Source: Cordia subcordata
Lineage: Eukaryota; Streptophyta; Magnoliopsida; Boraginales; Cordiaceae
Length of the DNA: 64,000 bases
Reading direction: 5' to 3'
NCBI GenBank assembly: GCA_028554755.1
Contig: JAPTOF010000015.1
Location: 6,448,001 to 6,512,000 of the forward strand
The position numbers and the translations under genes were made by a program. The notes below the pieces were generated by a model. That model was given only the letters and a program-made list of their open reading frames with translations. It was not told where the DNA came from and did not search any database. Positions 11,277-23,478 of the stretch are shown piece after piece (the first letter of the stretch is position 1; every line of letters begins with the position of its first letter).

Positions 11277-12886
11277 CTAAACTAGAAAGCACAAACATGA
11301 GCTCCAAAAAGGGAGACTCATCGAAATGGGAAAGGGGGTTGGAACGACTCTCGGAGAAGGAAGGGCAAGGGTAAGCGATGATGAAGTACTACACTCTTCC
11401 TCTCCACAAGATATAACATGTTCCAGCCTAGGCCGCTCTAACTCCTCGTGAGGGGTGGATTTGATCAGTATGGGCTTTATTTTTGTCAATAATTCATCAA
11501 ACATCCAAAGAGACCCATAGATTATTCTTTCAAACACACCTATTCCTTCTTTATATGTCTTCTTAGAGTTGCTATTCTCTTCAACATTATAATTCTTAAC
11601 CCCAAGAGACTTATCATCTAAAACCTCTGAAATTGATGTCTTGTTTTCCCCAATGGATGAGTTAAAACCTTCACTAGCTAAAGTCTCTTTAAATTCAACA
11701 ATACATTCATCACTAGTGGGTGTCATCTCACCATCATGTTTTTCATATAGGTTAAACATGAAGGGGACAATGGGGACTCAAAGGATTTCAGGTCATGGAT
11801 GCATGAATGCTCAAAGAAGGTGTATACCCTAGACTCCCTAAATGAGGACTTGAAATTCAAATGAGTGCTATGATCATGAGTTTCGACCTCCAAGTGTGTG
11901 GAATGTATAGGATGAGGAGAAAGAAAAGGCTCACGTGACTCAATGAAAGGCGTTGAAAGCTTAAGAGGATAGGGTACTATTTCCTCTAAAACATATTCAT
12001 AAGAGTCATCAAGAACCAAATTGTCATTAAGCTCATCCTCATCCTCACTACAAGATGTGATATCTCCATCGACCTCTTTTTCTAATTGTCTCTCCAAAAC
12101 ATCATCTTTTTCACCACTATTTCTCTTATCTCTAGGTCTATCTCCTATCTCTTCAACTCGTTCTATAGGTATTTCAACATTCTCGCTCATGAGTTGCACA
12201 CTCTCAGCCATGGTCTTTAAATGCTCACCTAGAGATTTGGTATCTTGTTTCAAACTCTCTACTTCCTCTTGATTGGATCGGAGGAGAGATAAGAGATAGT
12301 CAAGCGTTTCCTCTTGTAAAGAAAACCTAAAAGAAGAGGGCTCAACCAAGTGGAAATGGTAGACATCTTGATTAGGATTACTATAAGCACAAACATTGTA
12401 TGACTCAGAAGATGAGTGGGTGGGAAAAGATGATGGGAAAGATTAACTCTCAATGCAAGGAGGTGTACCGAATGAAGAGTCATCTTGACCCCAATATAAA
12501 AATGCATGATGTTGCTCCCTAGAATCATGATAATAGGATGAAGGTGCATGCATGGGCATATGATTGCTAGGGGCATAGGGCATAGCATGTAATCAGGGAT
12601 AAGGGTGGAAGGTAGGGCAAGTATTGGAATCATGAGCACGGCTTCCACATAGATTGTAATAACAAGAATATGCATCCCTATAGTCATGATTTCTAAATGA
12701 AGATACATGAGATGATGCATGACTATGGGGGTCATAGTTAGCACTAACCCTAGGTGGGGAATTTTCATGGGAACAAAAAATAGTTGGATGCATAAAACTT
12801 CCACAAATGCGACAAGCAATCGGAACACGGTCGGGTGGTGGGGAAGAGGATACAAGTGACCACCATGATGCATTAGGATTATTCAT
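11277..12886 (-). pseudogene. Zinc-knuckle, coiled-coil ORF of non-autonomous LTR element (gag-like?), broken
   Basis: It starts with ATG at 12886, about 150 bp after the PBS. The frame 12886-11723 is open except for stops near 12590 and 12447; a frameshift near 11740 leads into 11759-11277. The N-terminal part has a perfect zinc knuckle, CRICGSFMHPTIFC (CX2CX4HX4C). About 45 residues later comes a second, YNLCGSRAHDSNTC, whose first Cys is replaced by Tyr. A Glu/Lys-rich coiled-coil-like region (ETLDYLLSLLRSNQEEVESL, around 12310-12250) and a very acidic stretch follow. No capsid (Retrotrans_gag) homology, protease or RT is seen. The knuckles suggest RNA binding, but function is unknown. Confidence 0.6.
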
Positions 12887-13036
12887 GACTAATTGACATA
12901 AGTAAACCTCTTCAACTTAACTATTTTTTGAAATTTTCTTTTATTAATCAAAACAATAAAAACATGAAAAGAAAAGATAAAAGAACACGTAACAAGCTAA
13001 GACACACAAAAACTAAGAAACCAAACAACCGTTGCC

Positions 13037-13054
13037 TCCCCGGCAATGACGCCA
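13037..13054 (-). promoter_or_regulatory. Primer-binding site (tRNA-Asp type)
   Basis: The minus strand reads TGGCGTCATTGCCGGGGA, 16/18 to the complement of the plant tRNA-Asp 3' end used by Athila-like elements. It lies 6 bp inside the 5' LTR. Confidence 0.85.
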
Positions 13055-13060
13055 AAAACT

Positions 13061-15154
13061 TGATATCGCTATTTAAGTTGCACAAGCCTAAATAGCATGC
13101 AAGTGCACGGGTCGTGTGTAATACAGTGTGTGTAAGTGCAGGGTCAAATCCGCGGGGAGGCCTAACATAAGTAATGTTCTAAGCTAAGCGTGTCCTAAAG
13201 TGCTACGTGTTGGAACCTAAACTACACACGTTTTGGGGATTTTTGGTTTAAAGGGAGCTCAGAAAAGATAAACATAATCTAAAGACGAGGAGATAAAAGA
13301 TGTGTGTGTGTGTGACCTGGGAATCAAGTGATCGAAGGGGATTCAAATGTCGAAAATGGGGGACTAAGGTGATTATGTCTCGTTTATGGTGATTACTACG
13401 TCTTTCTAGGGTTACTTGATGGATTATACTAAGTGCTCTAATCTAGACCTATAACTTGCCTCCTAATTGGTACCTTAAGCCTCAATGCGAGTTTGTCCCT
13501 AAGTGGTCTTGCCTAGCAGAACGGCGTGGTCTTTATGACTTAGGAATTAGGGCTAGCCAATAAGTTTCTAGGTGAGTGTAGATCGATCCAATCCTAGCAC
13601 TTAGTCCTCTAATTAGTTTCCCAATCTGGCCCTAGAACTCGATGTGAGTCTGTCCTTAAGTTTCTCCCCACTCAGAGCTACGGCGTGGTCCTTATGAACC
13701 TAGGGTGTGAAGATGGACTAACTAGCCTTCCTAAGTAAACTAAGGTCAACTAAACCTATCCAGACTCCTATTGGCTACATTTAAAGCCAAAGGGGATTTG
13801 ACCTAGGTTAGTTACAAGTTTTGCACCATCAATCGCATCACAATAGTAGGTATTAATGTTTAAGTGCAAAGCAAACACATCTAGGGCATGTCATTTGAGA
13901 GCACTCCAAAATATTCTACTACTAAACACATAAACATGCTTAGATTACACCAATTTAAGCTACAACACCCAACATGTATCATGCTATTAAGTATGTAAAC
14001 ACACACATAGACAGGTATATAAACATACACATTTCATGTAATCATCACACAAACACATAGACATGCTAGCATAATGATTTGGAGATGGTTAATAGCATAA
14101 TAGACTTCAATATACATATGCTACATCATTGAGGCATTTCAACAAACACATAAACATGTATGTAAAATAGCCTTTGAAGCCCTAAGCATAAAGCATATAT
14201 ACATAAATCCATCAAGTTTCAATTAAAAAAATGTAGTAATAAATCCATAAATACAAGATATAATCACCCTACATAGCTCTAATCAAACATAATTAGACTT
14301 AGGATAAAAGAGAGATACCCTTCTATCCATAGCCAAGCTTTACAACCCATGAGCTATACCCTAAATCCTAGTGTTTGATCCTCTTGGATCCTTGATTCCA
14401 AGTGTTAAATGTGTTTAGAAGTGAGTTTGTTAGGTGATTTTTGGTGGATTTTGGGTTTTAGGAAATGGGTGTTTGATTTGGGTACTGTTCCCTTTCAAAA
14501 GTGGCTTAAATAGAGCTATTAATGCGTTCAGCCAGTGGCCCAGCGGGTCGACCGGCTTTGGGGTTAAGTCGTCCGGCCAAATTGGCCTAGATTCTAATTC
14601 GGCCAGTTGACTTGGCTGGCTAGGTTGTTCAGCCTAGACAGAAGCTAACCGGTCTTGATAGTAAAATGATCATTTCTTGCTCGTTTTAGCTCCGATTCAC
14701 GCACTATTTTTTCTATGGCTTCGTATCATCGTGAGGGATCTCCCAAGACATCTTTTTCACCCTAAAACATGTCCAAAATTTGTTCGTGTCCTTCTTAGAT
14801 TGCAAGCTTCGAATTTGGATCACATTACGCTAGCTCCGCCTCAGTTGCTTCTTCCTTTGCCCGGCTACTTCCAAATGCACTTTTCTTCATTTCTTTATGT
14901 CCGTAACACCCTTTTCTTTGTTCCACACTTCAAGCACCCTTAATTAAGCTCCAATTATCTTTCCAAATCACACCTTAAACAAGCAACAAACGCGCATTAG
15001 CATCGCATTTAAGTTCTAACTTCAACTATGAACATGTAAACCTTAATATGCACAAGTATGACCTAAATTCTATATTAATACATTAAATGAAGCTCAAAAC
15101 ACTTCAAAACAAGTATTTACATGCAATACATAAACACACAAAACAAACACATCA
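13061..15154 (-). repeat. Non-autonomous element 5' LTR
   Basis: Starts TGATATCGCT, ends ACACATCA, followed by TSD CCAAA. On the sense strand a CTATTTAAGCC TATA-like box lies near 14505. GGTCGACC-type GC-rich sequence lies at about 14521-14655. Confidence 0.9.
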
Positions 15155-16177
15155 CCAAACTTCAAAGAACCCAAGAGTCCCACTCTTTAGGATTTCCCCT
15201 CAATTTTTCAGGCTCCAATAGATGTCTTTCTCAAGATTTCTTAGCTCACAAAGTATGTATACAATCAAGAAGAATAGAAATGATGAAGAATCTGAAATTT
15301 GTTCTTAAAAGAGAATATAGCAATGAATGGTGCTCTTGAAAGCTCAACGATATTATAGAATAGCTCAAAGCTTAATTGAATGATGATAAATGATTTTACA
15401 AGCTTGAATTGATGATTTGAATAAGTGTTGAAGGTGTATTTAAAGAGATTTGAGAGTTAGGGCTTTGATAGGTAGAAGAAAAGAGGAGAAAATTTCCAGA
15501 ACGGTAATAAACAGCTAGTGCATTTATTACAGCTTCTCGCTTCGCTGGTCGACTGGCTGGGTCGTTCGGCCTCCTCTTGGCCCTCTCTAACTGGGCTAGA
15601 TGCCTTAGCAGCTAGGGGATCCGGCTTTTTCTTCCCTTCTCTATTTTGGCCGGGTGACCCTCTCTGGTTAGATGGTCGACCAGTTGGGGGGTTCGGCCAC
15701 TCCAGAAAAAGAAGTAAAGCCAAACTTTGTCTAAAAACATTTTAAGCACAATTTTCATAACTCCAAATCATGTTAAGACATTTTGTAAATACTTTTTATG
15801 ACTAGAGACACTTCAAAACACATATTTACACTAAGTGTGCATTCAAAATCATTTATGCTTTATGAAATCTAAGGTGCATGAGATTTAAATTGTCTGAGTT
15901 ATAAAAATAGGGATTTAAGCCAAACACTTGCAATACTTAGGCATTTCACAAGAAGAGCAAGAACGTCCAGTACCCTTTATGACATCTCTTCTCCTCCTTA
16001 TGCCTTGTCATCTTCTTCTTCTTCTTTAGATAATGCTCATTTGCTCATCTTCTTCCATCTTCCAAGCATCTATACTAATCTTAGCGCTTATCTTCATAAG
16101 ATGCTTTTTAGTAAAATAATTATAAATGAATATCAAATTTTCATCATCAAAATTAATAACTAGTTATTTAGCCAACA
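15155..16177 (-). repeat. Copia 3' LTR, inner piece
   Basis: Continues the copia LTR after the nested insertion and aligns with 23782-24807. It ends GCCAACA (sense start TGTTGGC). It contains the GC-rich GGTCGACC module at 15541-15705. Confidence 0.9.
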
Positions 16178-16200
16178 ATCTCTCTATTTTTGATGATGAC
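16178..16200 (-). promoter_or_regulatory. Copia polypurine tract
   Basis: The minus strand reads ATCAAAAATAGAGAGAT immediately before the LTR start TGTTGG, a decayed form of the ATGACATCAAAAGGGGGAGA-type tract typical of SIRE-like elements. Confidence 0.6.
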
Positions 16201-16949
16201 AAATTATTAAAGATATGAGCAAAAAATACCCCCCCTTAATATGAGCATTCTTTTTCAAGTAAAAATCATTTTGGGAAATACTCCCCTTGTCAATTTAGCT
16301 TATGTACATTTTGAAGGCAATCATCAAAACAAAGCTCTCAATGCACAAGTAATCAACTCAAGCAATTTAACTATTAGTTCAAGCAATCAAGGCACAAACT
16401 ATATATGTGCTCAAGCAATGTGTGCTCAAGTAATCAAGCTATATATGGTCCTTTTCTCTTCAAGCAAATCAAATCAACTATTAGTTCAAGGAATCACAAG
16501 TAGTCAACTTAAGCAAATCAAATACTATGTGTAATAGACTATTAGTGCTCCTTATGTGCTCATGTGTTGCTTTTCTCTTTTTCCTTCTCCCATTTTGGCA
16601 TCATTAAAAATTAGGAAGGAACAAAATGCAAGTAAAAATAAGATAAGCATAAGTCATAAAAGTTTAATCCATGGAATAGAAAAATGATGAAGCAAAAGTA
16701 ATACCATTAGTCAGAAATTGAAAACAAACTAAAAAGTTAACTAAAAATTGTTTTCTAGTACTAAAAAATGAATTTTGAAATATGAGAGATCATGGTGCGT
16801 GGTCATGGTGATCCCTGAAGTATTGCTGCTTATCATAATGCATGCTCGCCATTTCTGAATCAATATGCTCTCTCTAGTGAGTACGCTTAGTCCATTGATT
16901 TGTCATTGTAGTCCTTATTTTTCCTATCCCTGTATTTAATGCTTGTAGC

Positions 16950-18170
16950 TATGAAATAATTTGTGCCATTACGGAGAGGTCTTCTTGTTGTCCCATGGAG
17001 CTAGAACCTATACCTTGTTGCATTTCAACCCGTCGTTGTTCATCAATATGCTCCTGTGCCCAGGATTCTCTCATAACTCACCTAAGGGTAACCTCCTCAG
17101 GATCCATTTCTTCATCCTCAGAAGTGCTAACAACCATAGGGATTTTCCTGGTACACCGAAGTTAGCTTCCACCTCGTGTTCTGGTGCTTCTTCTTCTTCT
17201 AAGGTAATATCTATTCCCTCAAATACATCATCAACATGTTGTGCATTTGGCCTATAGACGGGATTAGTAAAAGTAGTCCCCTTTTTTGTTCTAGCCTTAA
17301 TTGCTGCCTAGATATCTTATGGTAAGTTTTTGAATGTCTCTCTGTTTATTGGTTCACCATTGTACCAATAAATCCTCATAAAATTCATGTAAAGCATATC
17401 AAAATTCCAAGCAAACTTTGTAATAGGTGCATTTGAGGAAATATTAAAGTGAGCAAAAATGTACATTAAGGTCGTGCCATACCCCCGAGTGGTTGTCTTT
17501 TCTCCATCTTTTCCGCTTATATGCAACATACGTAGAAGAATAAGGAAAGGCAATGCTATCTTAATTCCTTCTTGAGGCTATAGTAAATATAAGCATCCAT
17601 AACCGAGATCTTTCTATCATTGATGTTCCTAGAGAGAATTACTTCACTAATGATTTTAAAAGCAATTCTCTTATTGAAATCAACATCCTTCAACAATGGA
17701 AGAATTAACTTTGAAGTCTTAGCCCCAACATCCTTCCACATGTATTCTATAACTTCTTTGGGTGTGTTAGTACCCTTAATCCCATTTGGCCAACCTTGAC
17801 TATTGTAATGCCCTTCTCTTTCCACAAGTATCTTAAAGATTTTATTCAATGTATCCTTATTGAGTACAAAGCTAATCCCATAAACAATTGATGTTAATTC
17901 AATTTTTGGACTCCTACGATACACCTCAAGATTTTCATAAAATTCTACCACCAATTTATCTTGAACATCACAATGCAAGTGCATAAACATATACCAATCA
18001 TTAAAAAATGGAAGAACATTAGTACTAGCAAAATCTGAGTCTACAAGAAATTTATAGTATAAAATCAAATGTTTTCCTTGAATCTCTAATACGGGTGGTG
18101 GAGGAGATTGTGTTCTAGCACTTTTTCCTCTTCTTCCACGTTTTTGACCCCTAGCCCTTGGATTAACCAT
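16950..18170 (-). pseudogene. Extra 3' ORF of the SIRE-like copia element
   Basis: Starts with ATG at 18170 and reads 204 codons to 17556, shifts frame near 17555 into 17553-17317, then continues with stops toward about 16950. The N-terminus is basic (RARGQKRGRRGK). The middle has EFYENLEVYRRSPKIEL and IVYGISFVLNKDTLNKIF, which resemble from memory a plant-specific domain often annotated as putative plant transposon protein. It is followed by an acidic/glutamine-rich tail. No signal peptide or transmembrane segment is seen, so an env-like role is not supported. It lies where env-like ORFs sit in SIRE elements, between RNase H and the 3' LTR. Function is unknown. Confidence 0.6.
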
Positions 18171-18179
18171 GATTTTACG

Positions 18180-18582
18180 TAGTTTTTTGAAAATTGAATC
18201 AGTAAAAACTTATTTTTTGAAGTGGGAAATGAAAATATACAAAGCATTTTAAGAGAAATTGGTTGAAATTTGAAGAATCAAATGTGGGTTTGAGAGAGTT
18301 TTTGGTTAGGGTTAAAAGATTTGGGAAGAATTGAGTGAATTTAGGGTTAAAAGCCCCAATTTTTAACCTTGTCCACGTTTAGCCGGTCGACCGACTGGTT
18401 GTAGAGGTCCACCGGCCGAATCAGTGAGCACCCTAAAAATTTTCATTTAGCCGGACACTCTATAGCTTCAGTCGGTCAACCAGCTAAGTCGACCGGCCGG
18501 GTCAGAAAATGCCTAAATGCATTTTTTTTCATGCCCAAGCCATATAAACACATATATATATATGCATTTTAACCACTTTTTA
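18180..18582 (-). other. Copia pol to extra-ORF spacer with GC-rich GGTCGACC motifs
   Basis: Non-coding. Positions 18375-18515 contain CCGGTCGACCGAC, GTCCACCGGCCGA and AAGTCGACCGGCCGG. The same type of module is present in this element's LTRs and in nearby gypsy LTRs. Confidence 0.6.
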
Positions 18583-20536
18583 TCATTCTAATTTCTCTTT
18601 TAATCTTGAAAATTTGATCCTCATGCAATGGTTTAGTAAAAATATCAGCAACTTGATGCAAAATATCAATAAATTCAAGTATGATATCACCTTTTTGTAC
18701 ATGATCTCTAATAAAATGGTGTCTAATCTTAATATGCTTAGTTCTTGAATGTTGAATTGGGTTTTTAGTGAGATTACTTGCACTAGATTATCACAATATA
18801 TAGGAACATGATCATATTGCAAGCCATCATCAAGTAAATTTTGTTTCATGCACAAAATTTGAGCTACACAACTGCCAGCTGCAATGTATTAGGCTTCAAT
18901 AATAGAGATGGCAACACTATTTTGTTTCCTACATGACCAAGATACTAAAGAATGTCCTAGGAATTGACAAGTTCCACTAATGCTTTTACGGTCTACTTTA
19001 CATCTAACTTAGTCAGCATCAGAAAATCCACATAAGTCAAATGAAGTTCCTTTTGCATACCAATGCCCTAGATTAATTGTTCTGTTGAGATATTTGATGA
19101 TTCTTTTTACAGCAACTAAGTGCGTTTCCATAGGATTAGATTGAAATCTAACATATAAGCAAACTACAAACATGATATCAGGTCTAGAGGCAGTTAAATA
19201 TAGTAAGCTACTGATCATACCTCTGTATTTCTTCTCATCTACATGTTTACCTTTCTCATTCTTATCCAATTTTGTTGAGGGGCTCATGAGAGTTCCAATC
19301 TCCTTTGCAACTTTAAGCCCAAACTTTTTGATAATTTCCTTGGTGTATTTGACTTGATTGATGAAGATCCTTTCCTTTGCTTGTTTGGTTTGGAGTCCAA
19401 GGAGGAACGTTAACTCTCCTATCATGCTCATCTCAAACTCCTTATGCATGCACTTAGAAAAACTCTCACATAAAGATACATTAGTAGCACCAAAGATTAT
19501 ATCATCAACATAAATTTGTACAAGTAGAATGTCATTCCTTTCTCTTTTAATAAACAAAGTGGAGTCAAGTTTTCCTCTTTCAAAATTATTTTCCACAAGA
19601 AATCCACTAAGTCTTTCGTATCAAGCTGTAGGAGCTTGTTTTAAACTATACAATGCTTTTTCTAATTTAAAAACATGAATCTTCAAAACTAAGGGGTTGT
19701 TCATCATAAACTTCTTCTTCAATGAAGCCATTTAAGAAAACACTTTTAACATCCATTTGATAAACTTTGAAGTCCATATAACATGCAAATGCAAGTAACA
19801 TACGAATGGATTCAAGTCTAGATCTGGGGGCGTAGGTCTCATCGTAATCAATTCCTTCTTCTTGATTATATCCTTAGGCTACTAGTCTAACCTTGTTCCT
19901 AGTTACTATATCAGCTTCATCTAGTTTGTTTCTAAATACCCATTTTGTTCCTATTACCGATCTATCTTTAGGCCTTTCAACTAACTTTCAAACTTTATTT
20001 CTGTCAAATTGGTTAAGTTCTTCTTACATGGCAATTATCCAATTCTCATCAAGTAAGTCTTCTTTTACATTTTTATGTTCTATATGATAAATAAATGTAT
20101 AATGTTCACAATAAGCACTAATATTACACTTAGTTCTTACTCCTTCATTTAGATCACCAAGGGTTTGATCTTGAGGATGGTTTCTTACAAACTTCCAACT
20201 TATCGGTAGATCTCCATGAGTCTCTTTGGTTTTAATGTTTCCATTATTTAAGCATTTTTCACTCTCCATATTGGCTTGAGACTTCTTTTCTTGATATTCT
20301 TCTTCTTGCATTGCATCATCTTGCTTTGGTGGAGTTTCGTTGTCTTTTAGAGTTGGATCTTCAAGTATCGTCTTTTCCAAAAGATAACCTACATCATCAA
20401 TTTTCTTTCTCAACTCAAATGGGTTAGTTTTATCAAATGTAATATGCATTGATTCTTCCACAACAAGAGTTCTTTTATTATAAACTCTATATGCTTTACT
20501 CTTTGTGGAATAACCCAAAAATATACCTTCATCCAA
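18583..20536 (-). pseudogene. Copia reverse transcriptase and RNase H, broken
   Basis: The segment 20536-20024 holds the integrase-RT linker (GIFLGYSTKSKAYRVYNKRT, then an acidic spacer). RT then continues through frames with stops (GTKWVFRNK, YDETYAP, QMDVKSVFLNG). The 19596-19009 frame keeps the catalytic YVDDIIFG, QTKQAKERIFINQ, and the SLLYLTASRPDIMF motif. RNase H (about 19008-18583) shows decayed VAISIIEA-YIAAGSC and the ending segment. In a functional element this copies the RNA into DNA inside the virus-like particle. Multiple stops and frameshifts make it non-functional. Confidence 0.85.
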
Positions 20537-21677
20537 TATAGCATCAAATTTCCTTTAGTGGTCCTTAGTATTTAGGATAAAACATTTACAACCAAACACT
20601 TTGAAGTATGAAATTTTAGGTGTTTTCCCATGTCATAGTTCATATGGAGTTTTATTTAATATAGGTCTAATTAAAACCCTATTTTGCACACAACATGCGG
20701 TGTTTATGACTTCACTCCAAAAATATGTTGGCAAGTTGTATTCTTTTAGCATGGTTCTTACCATTTCTTGTAATGTACGATTCTTCCTCTTTACTACGCC
20801 ATTTTGTTGAGGAGTCTGAGGGGCCAAAAAGTTGTGTTCAATATCATGTTTGTCACAAAAATTCATAAAAAAAGTGTTCACATATTCGGTACCATTATCA
20901 CTATATATGCAAGTTATAAAATAGCCTTTCTCATTTTGTATTTTTCTACAGAATCTTGCAAATTCATTAAAGACATCATTTTTATGTGCAAGAAACATAA
21001 CCCATGTAAATCTAGTATAGTCATCTACAACTATATCTAGAACCTCCTAAGCTAGCCACATTAATAGGTCCAAACAAATCTATATCTAATAATTGCAATG
21101 CTCTATTTGTTGAAACTTTATTTAGAAATTTGAAAGATGTCTTATGTTGTTTCCCTAATTGACAAGCATGAAAAATTTTATCTTTTTCAAACTCTAGCTT
21201 TGGTAAGTATCTAACTAGATCATGCTTTGATAAATTATTCAACAAGCTCATGCTAGCATGTCCTACTCTTCTATGCCATAACCAAGCATTATCATGCACA
21301 ACGGACAAGCATTTAACATGTTGACACACAAGTTGATCAATTTTAACGGTGTAGACATTTTCATTTCTCTTAGCTACAAATAATACATTATTATTTTCAC
21401 ATTCATACACAATGCCACTAGAGGATTGAAAAACTACTTTATGACCTTTGTCACACAATTGACTAATACTAAGTAGATTAAATTTTAGGCCTTCTACAAG
21501 TAAGACATTATGTATAGCAAGAGAGATTTCGTTACCAATGCTTCCTTTTCCGATTATTTTTGCTTTGCTATTGTCGCCAAAGGTAATGTCTCCTCTTTTT
21601 GTCTTTTTCAATTTGTAGAAGAGTGATGAGTTCCGCGTCATGTGCTTGGAACAACCACTATCTAAGATCCATTTCAT
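20537..21677 (-). pseudogene. Copia protease and integrase, broken
   Basis: The frame 21677-21021 starts with aspartic protease WILDSGCSKHMT and continues to the gag pre-integrase zinc-binding region (LWHRRVGHAS ... IFHACQLGK). The first Cys of the HHCC site is replaced by Phe. After a frameshift near 21030 the integrase core 20998-20633 keeps YSDNGTEY. The third DDE residue is changed: QQNGVVKRKNRTLQ has Lys where the family has Glu. The frame ends before the RT linker. The order protease-integrase-RT is diagnostic for Ty1/copia. Confidence 0.87.
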
Positions 21678-21689
21678 CTTGCTTGTTTT

Positions 21690-23429
21690 GCTTTCATTAC
21701 ATACCTACACACATGAAATTCAAATGCAATTCTTTATTTTGGGGTCCCTAACACTTTGGGTCCTTGGTGTTAGTTTCAATTTTTGGTTTTGACCACCCAT
21801 ATAGGTCTTTGCTAATGTGGCACATGTGATCCTATATCACAAAGTTTCTTGAAGTAACAATGAGTTGATACATGTCCTTTCTTTTCACAATATGTGCAAG
21901 TAATGTTAGATTTTGGTGAAAAGGAGGATATAGAGGTAGAAGCCTTGACAAAGTAGGTTTTAAAATACTTTTGATTAATGTTTGATTTACACCCAATTCT
22001 GCTCTTGTCAAAATCCATTTTTTGACTTCCAAGGAGTTTTCAAAGTTCTCCTTGCCATTTGTAAATTTTTGAATGATCCCATTCAAGTCCATATTTTCCT
22101 TTTTCAAATCTTTAACCTCTTTTTCAAATTTCACAAAATCTCCAGCATATGAATCATTTTCTTTTTCTAACATTTCCACCTTTTCTATGAGAGAGACATT
22201 TTTCTTTTCTAAAATTTCTTTTTCATCAAGAGTAAGTTTCAATTTTCTATGCATTTCCTTATTTTTTGCTAAAGCTAGAGATAGATCATTATGTAATTTA
22301 GCAAATGCATCCTTCAGTTCATCAAAACTATATTCTTCTTCCTCTTCTTCACTAGATGAATAATAAATAGATGGAGAAGGTGAAAGTAGTACCTCATCCT
22401 CGTAAAAGTTGGCTACCTCATTTTGTTCTTCCATGTCTTCTTCACTTTTGGAGGTGTCCCAAGTAGCTTTGAGTGTCTTCCCTTCTTTCTTCTTGAGCTT
22501 TGGACAATTTGCTTTTATGTGTCCTGGCTTGTTGCAATTGAAGCATTTTAATTCATCACCTTTTGTTTCCTTTGTCTTCTTGATGTCTTTACTTTCTTTT
22601 CCCATCTTTTTCCAATTTGCATTGTTTGAGGATACTCCTCTTTTCATCTTTCTAAACTTCATGAATTTTTGAAGTTTCGGGCAAGAAGTGCAATTTCCTC
22701 ATCCTTCAGATCTTCACCGTCTTCTTCATCTTCACTTGATGTATATTTTGACGCAACAAGCGCAATGGACTTCTTCACTTTTCTCTTTTCCTTTTCATGA
22801 TCTTTTATTTCAAGCTTATAAGTCATGAGTGATCCAATGAGCTCATTGAGGTCCAAAGTGTTTAAGTCTTTAGCTTCTTTGATGGCTATGACTTTTGGTT
22901 GCCATGATGATGGCAAGCTCCTTAACACCTTTCTTACTTTCTCTACATTGGAATAGTCCTTTCCAAGTGCCTTCAAGCCATTAGTAATTTCAACAAATCT
23001 AGAAAACATTTGCTCAACATTTTCGTTAAGAAGCATCTTAAACAATTCATATCTATGTACAAGCATAGCAATTCTAGATTCTTTAACTCGGCATGTTCCT
23101 TCATAAGTTACTTCCAGTTGGTCCCAAAGTTCCTTAGTCGAAGTGCACCCTATTACCCTTGCAAATTCGGTGGCATTCAGAGAATTGAATAAATAATGTA
23201 AAGCTTTTTTATTTAACTCAAATAGTTTAATATCCTAATCAGTCCATTCATTTTCGGGTTTGGGTACTCTCCCATCCCCTTCTAATTTTGTAGGTAAGGT
23301 GGGTCCATTTTCTATAATTTTGCAAGCTTTATAATCATGTGATTGTATAAATACTTTCATTCTCATTTTCCAAAATGCATAGTTGGTTCCATCAAAAGAG
23401 GGTGCTTGATTAAAAGAAATTCTCTCCAT
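21690..23429 (-). pseudogene. Copia gag polyprotein, broken
   Basis: ATG at 23429 lies about 50 bp after the PBS. The N-terminus has PSFDGTNYAFWKMRMKVF, typical of copia gag. A single stop at about 23234 interrupts it, then the UBN2-type capsid region continues (LWDQLEVTYEG, FSRFVEITNGLKALGK, KVLRSLPSSWQPKV) to 22659. A one-base shift near 22660 leads into 22662-21832 with zinc knuckle CFNCNKPGHIKANC, an acidic stretch and a long coiled coil (around 22330-22040). A second knuckle, CTYCEKKGHVSTHC, lies in the overlapping frame at about 21870-21905. The large size and two knuckles fit SIRE-like gag. Confidence 0.85.
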
Positions 23430-23478
23430 ATTTGCTAAATATAATTCTACTAGTTGTTAAACTATAGGTAGAACCCTA

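Larger units (their letters stand above)
7381..15154 (-). mobile_element. Non-autonomous gypsy-type LTR retrotransposon with zinc-knuckle ORF
   Basis: It is TG..CA bounded and flanked by CCAAA at 7376-7380 and 15155-15159, so both ends are exact. LTRs are 7381-9485 and 13061-15154 (2.1 kb each). A primer-binding site matching the 3' end of tRNA-Asp next to the right LTR fixes the minus-strand orientation. The 3.6 kb interior has no protease, RT, RNase H or integrase. It has a broken zinc-knuckle/coiled-coil ORF and a long 3' non-coding module shared with the autonomous Athila-like element at 43985-55253. The element must have been mobilised by enzymes from a relative. LTRs differ by roughly 10% over the first 215 bp by eye. 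Confidence 0.88.

Noticed and set aside
15457..15745. Overlapping 75-88 codon ORFs on both strands
   Set aside because: They lie in the GC-rich module of the copia LTR and are not preserved in the partner LTR at 24175-24345.
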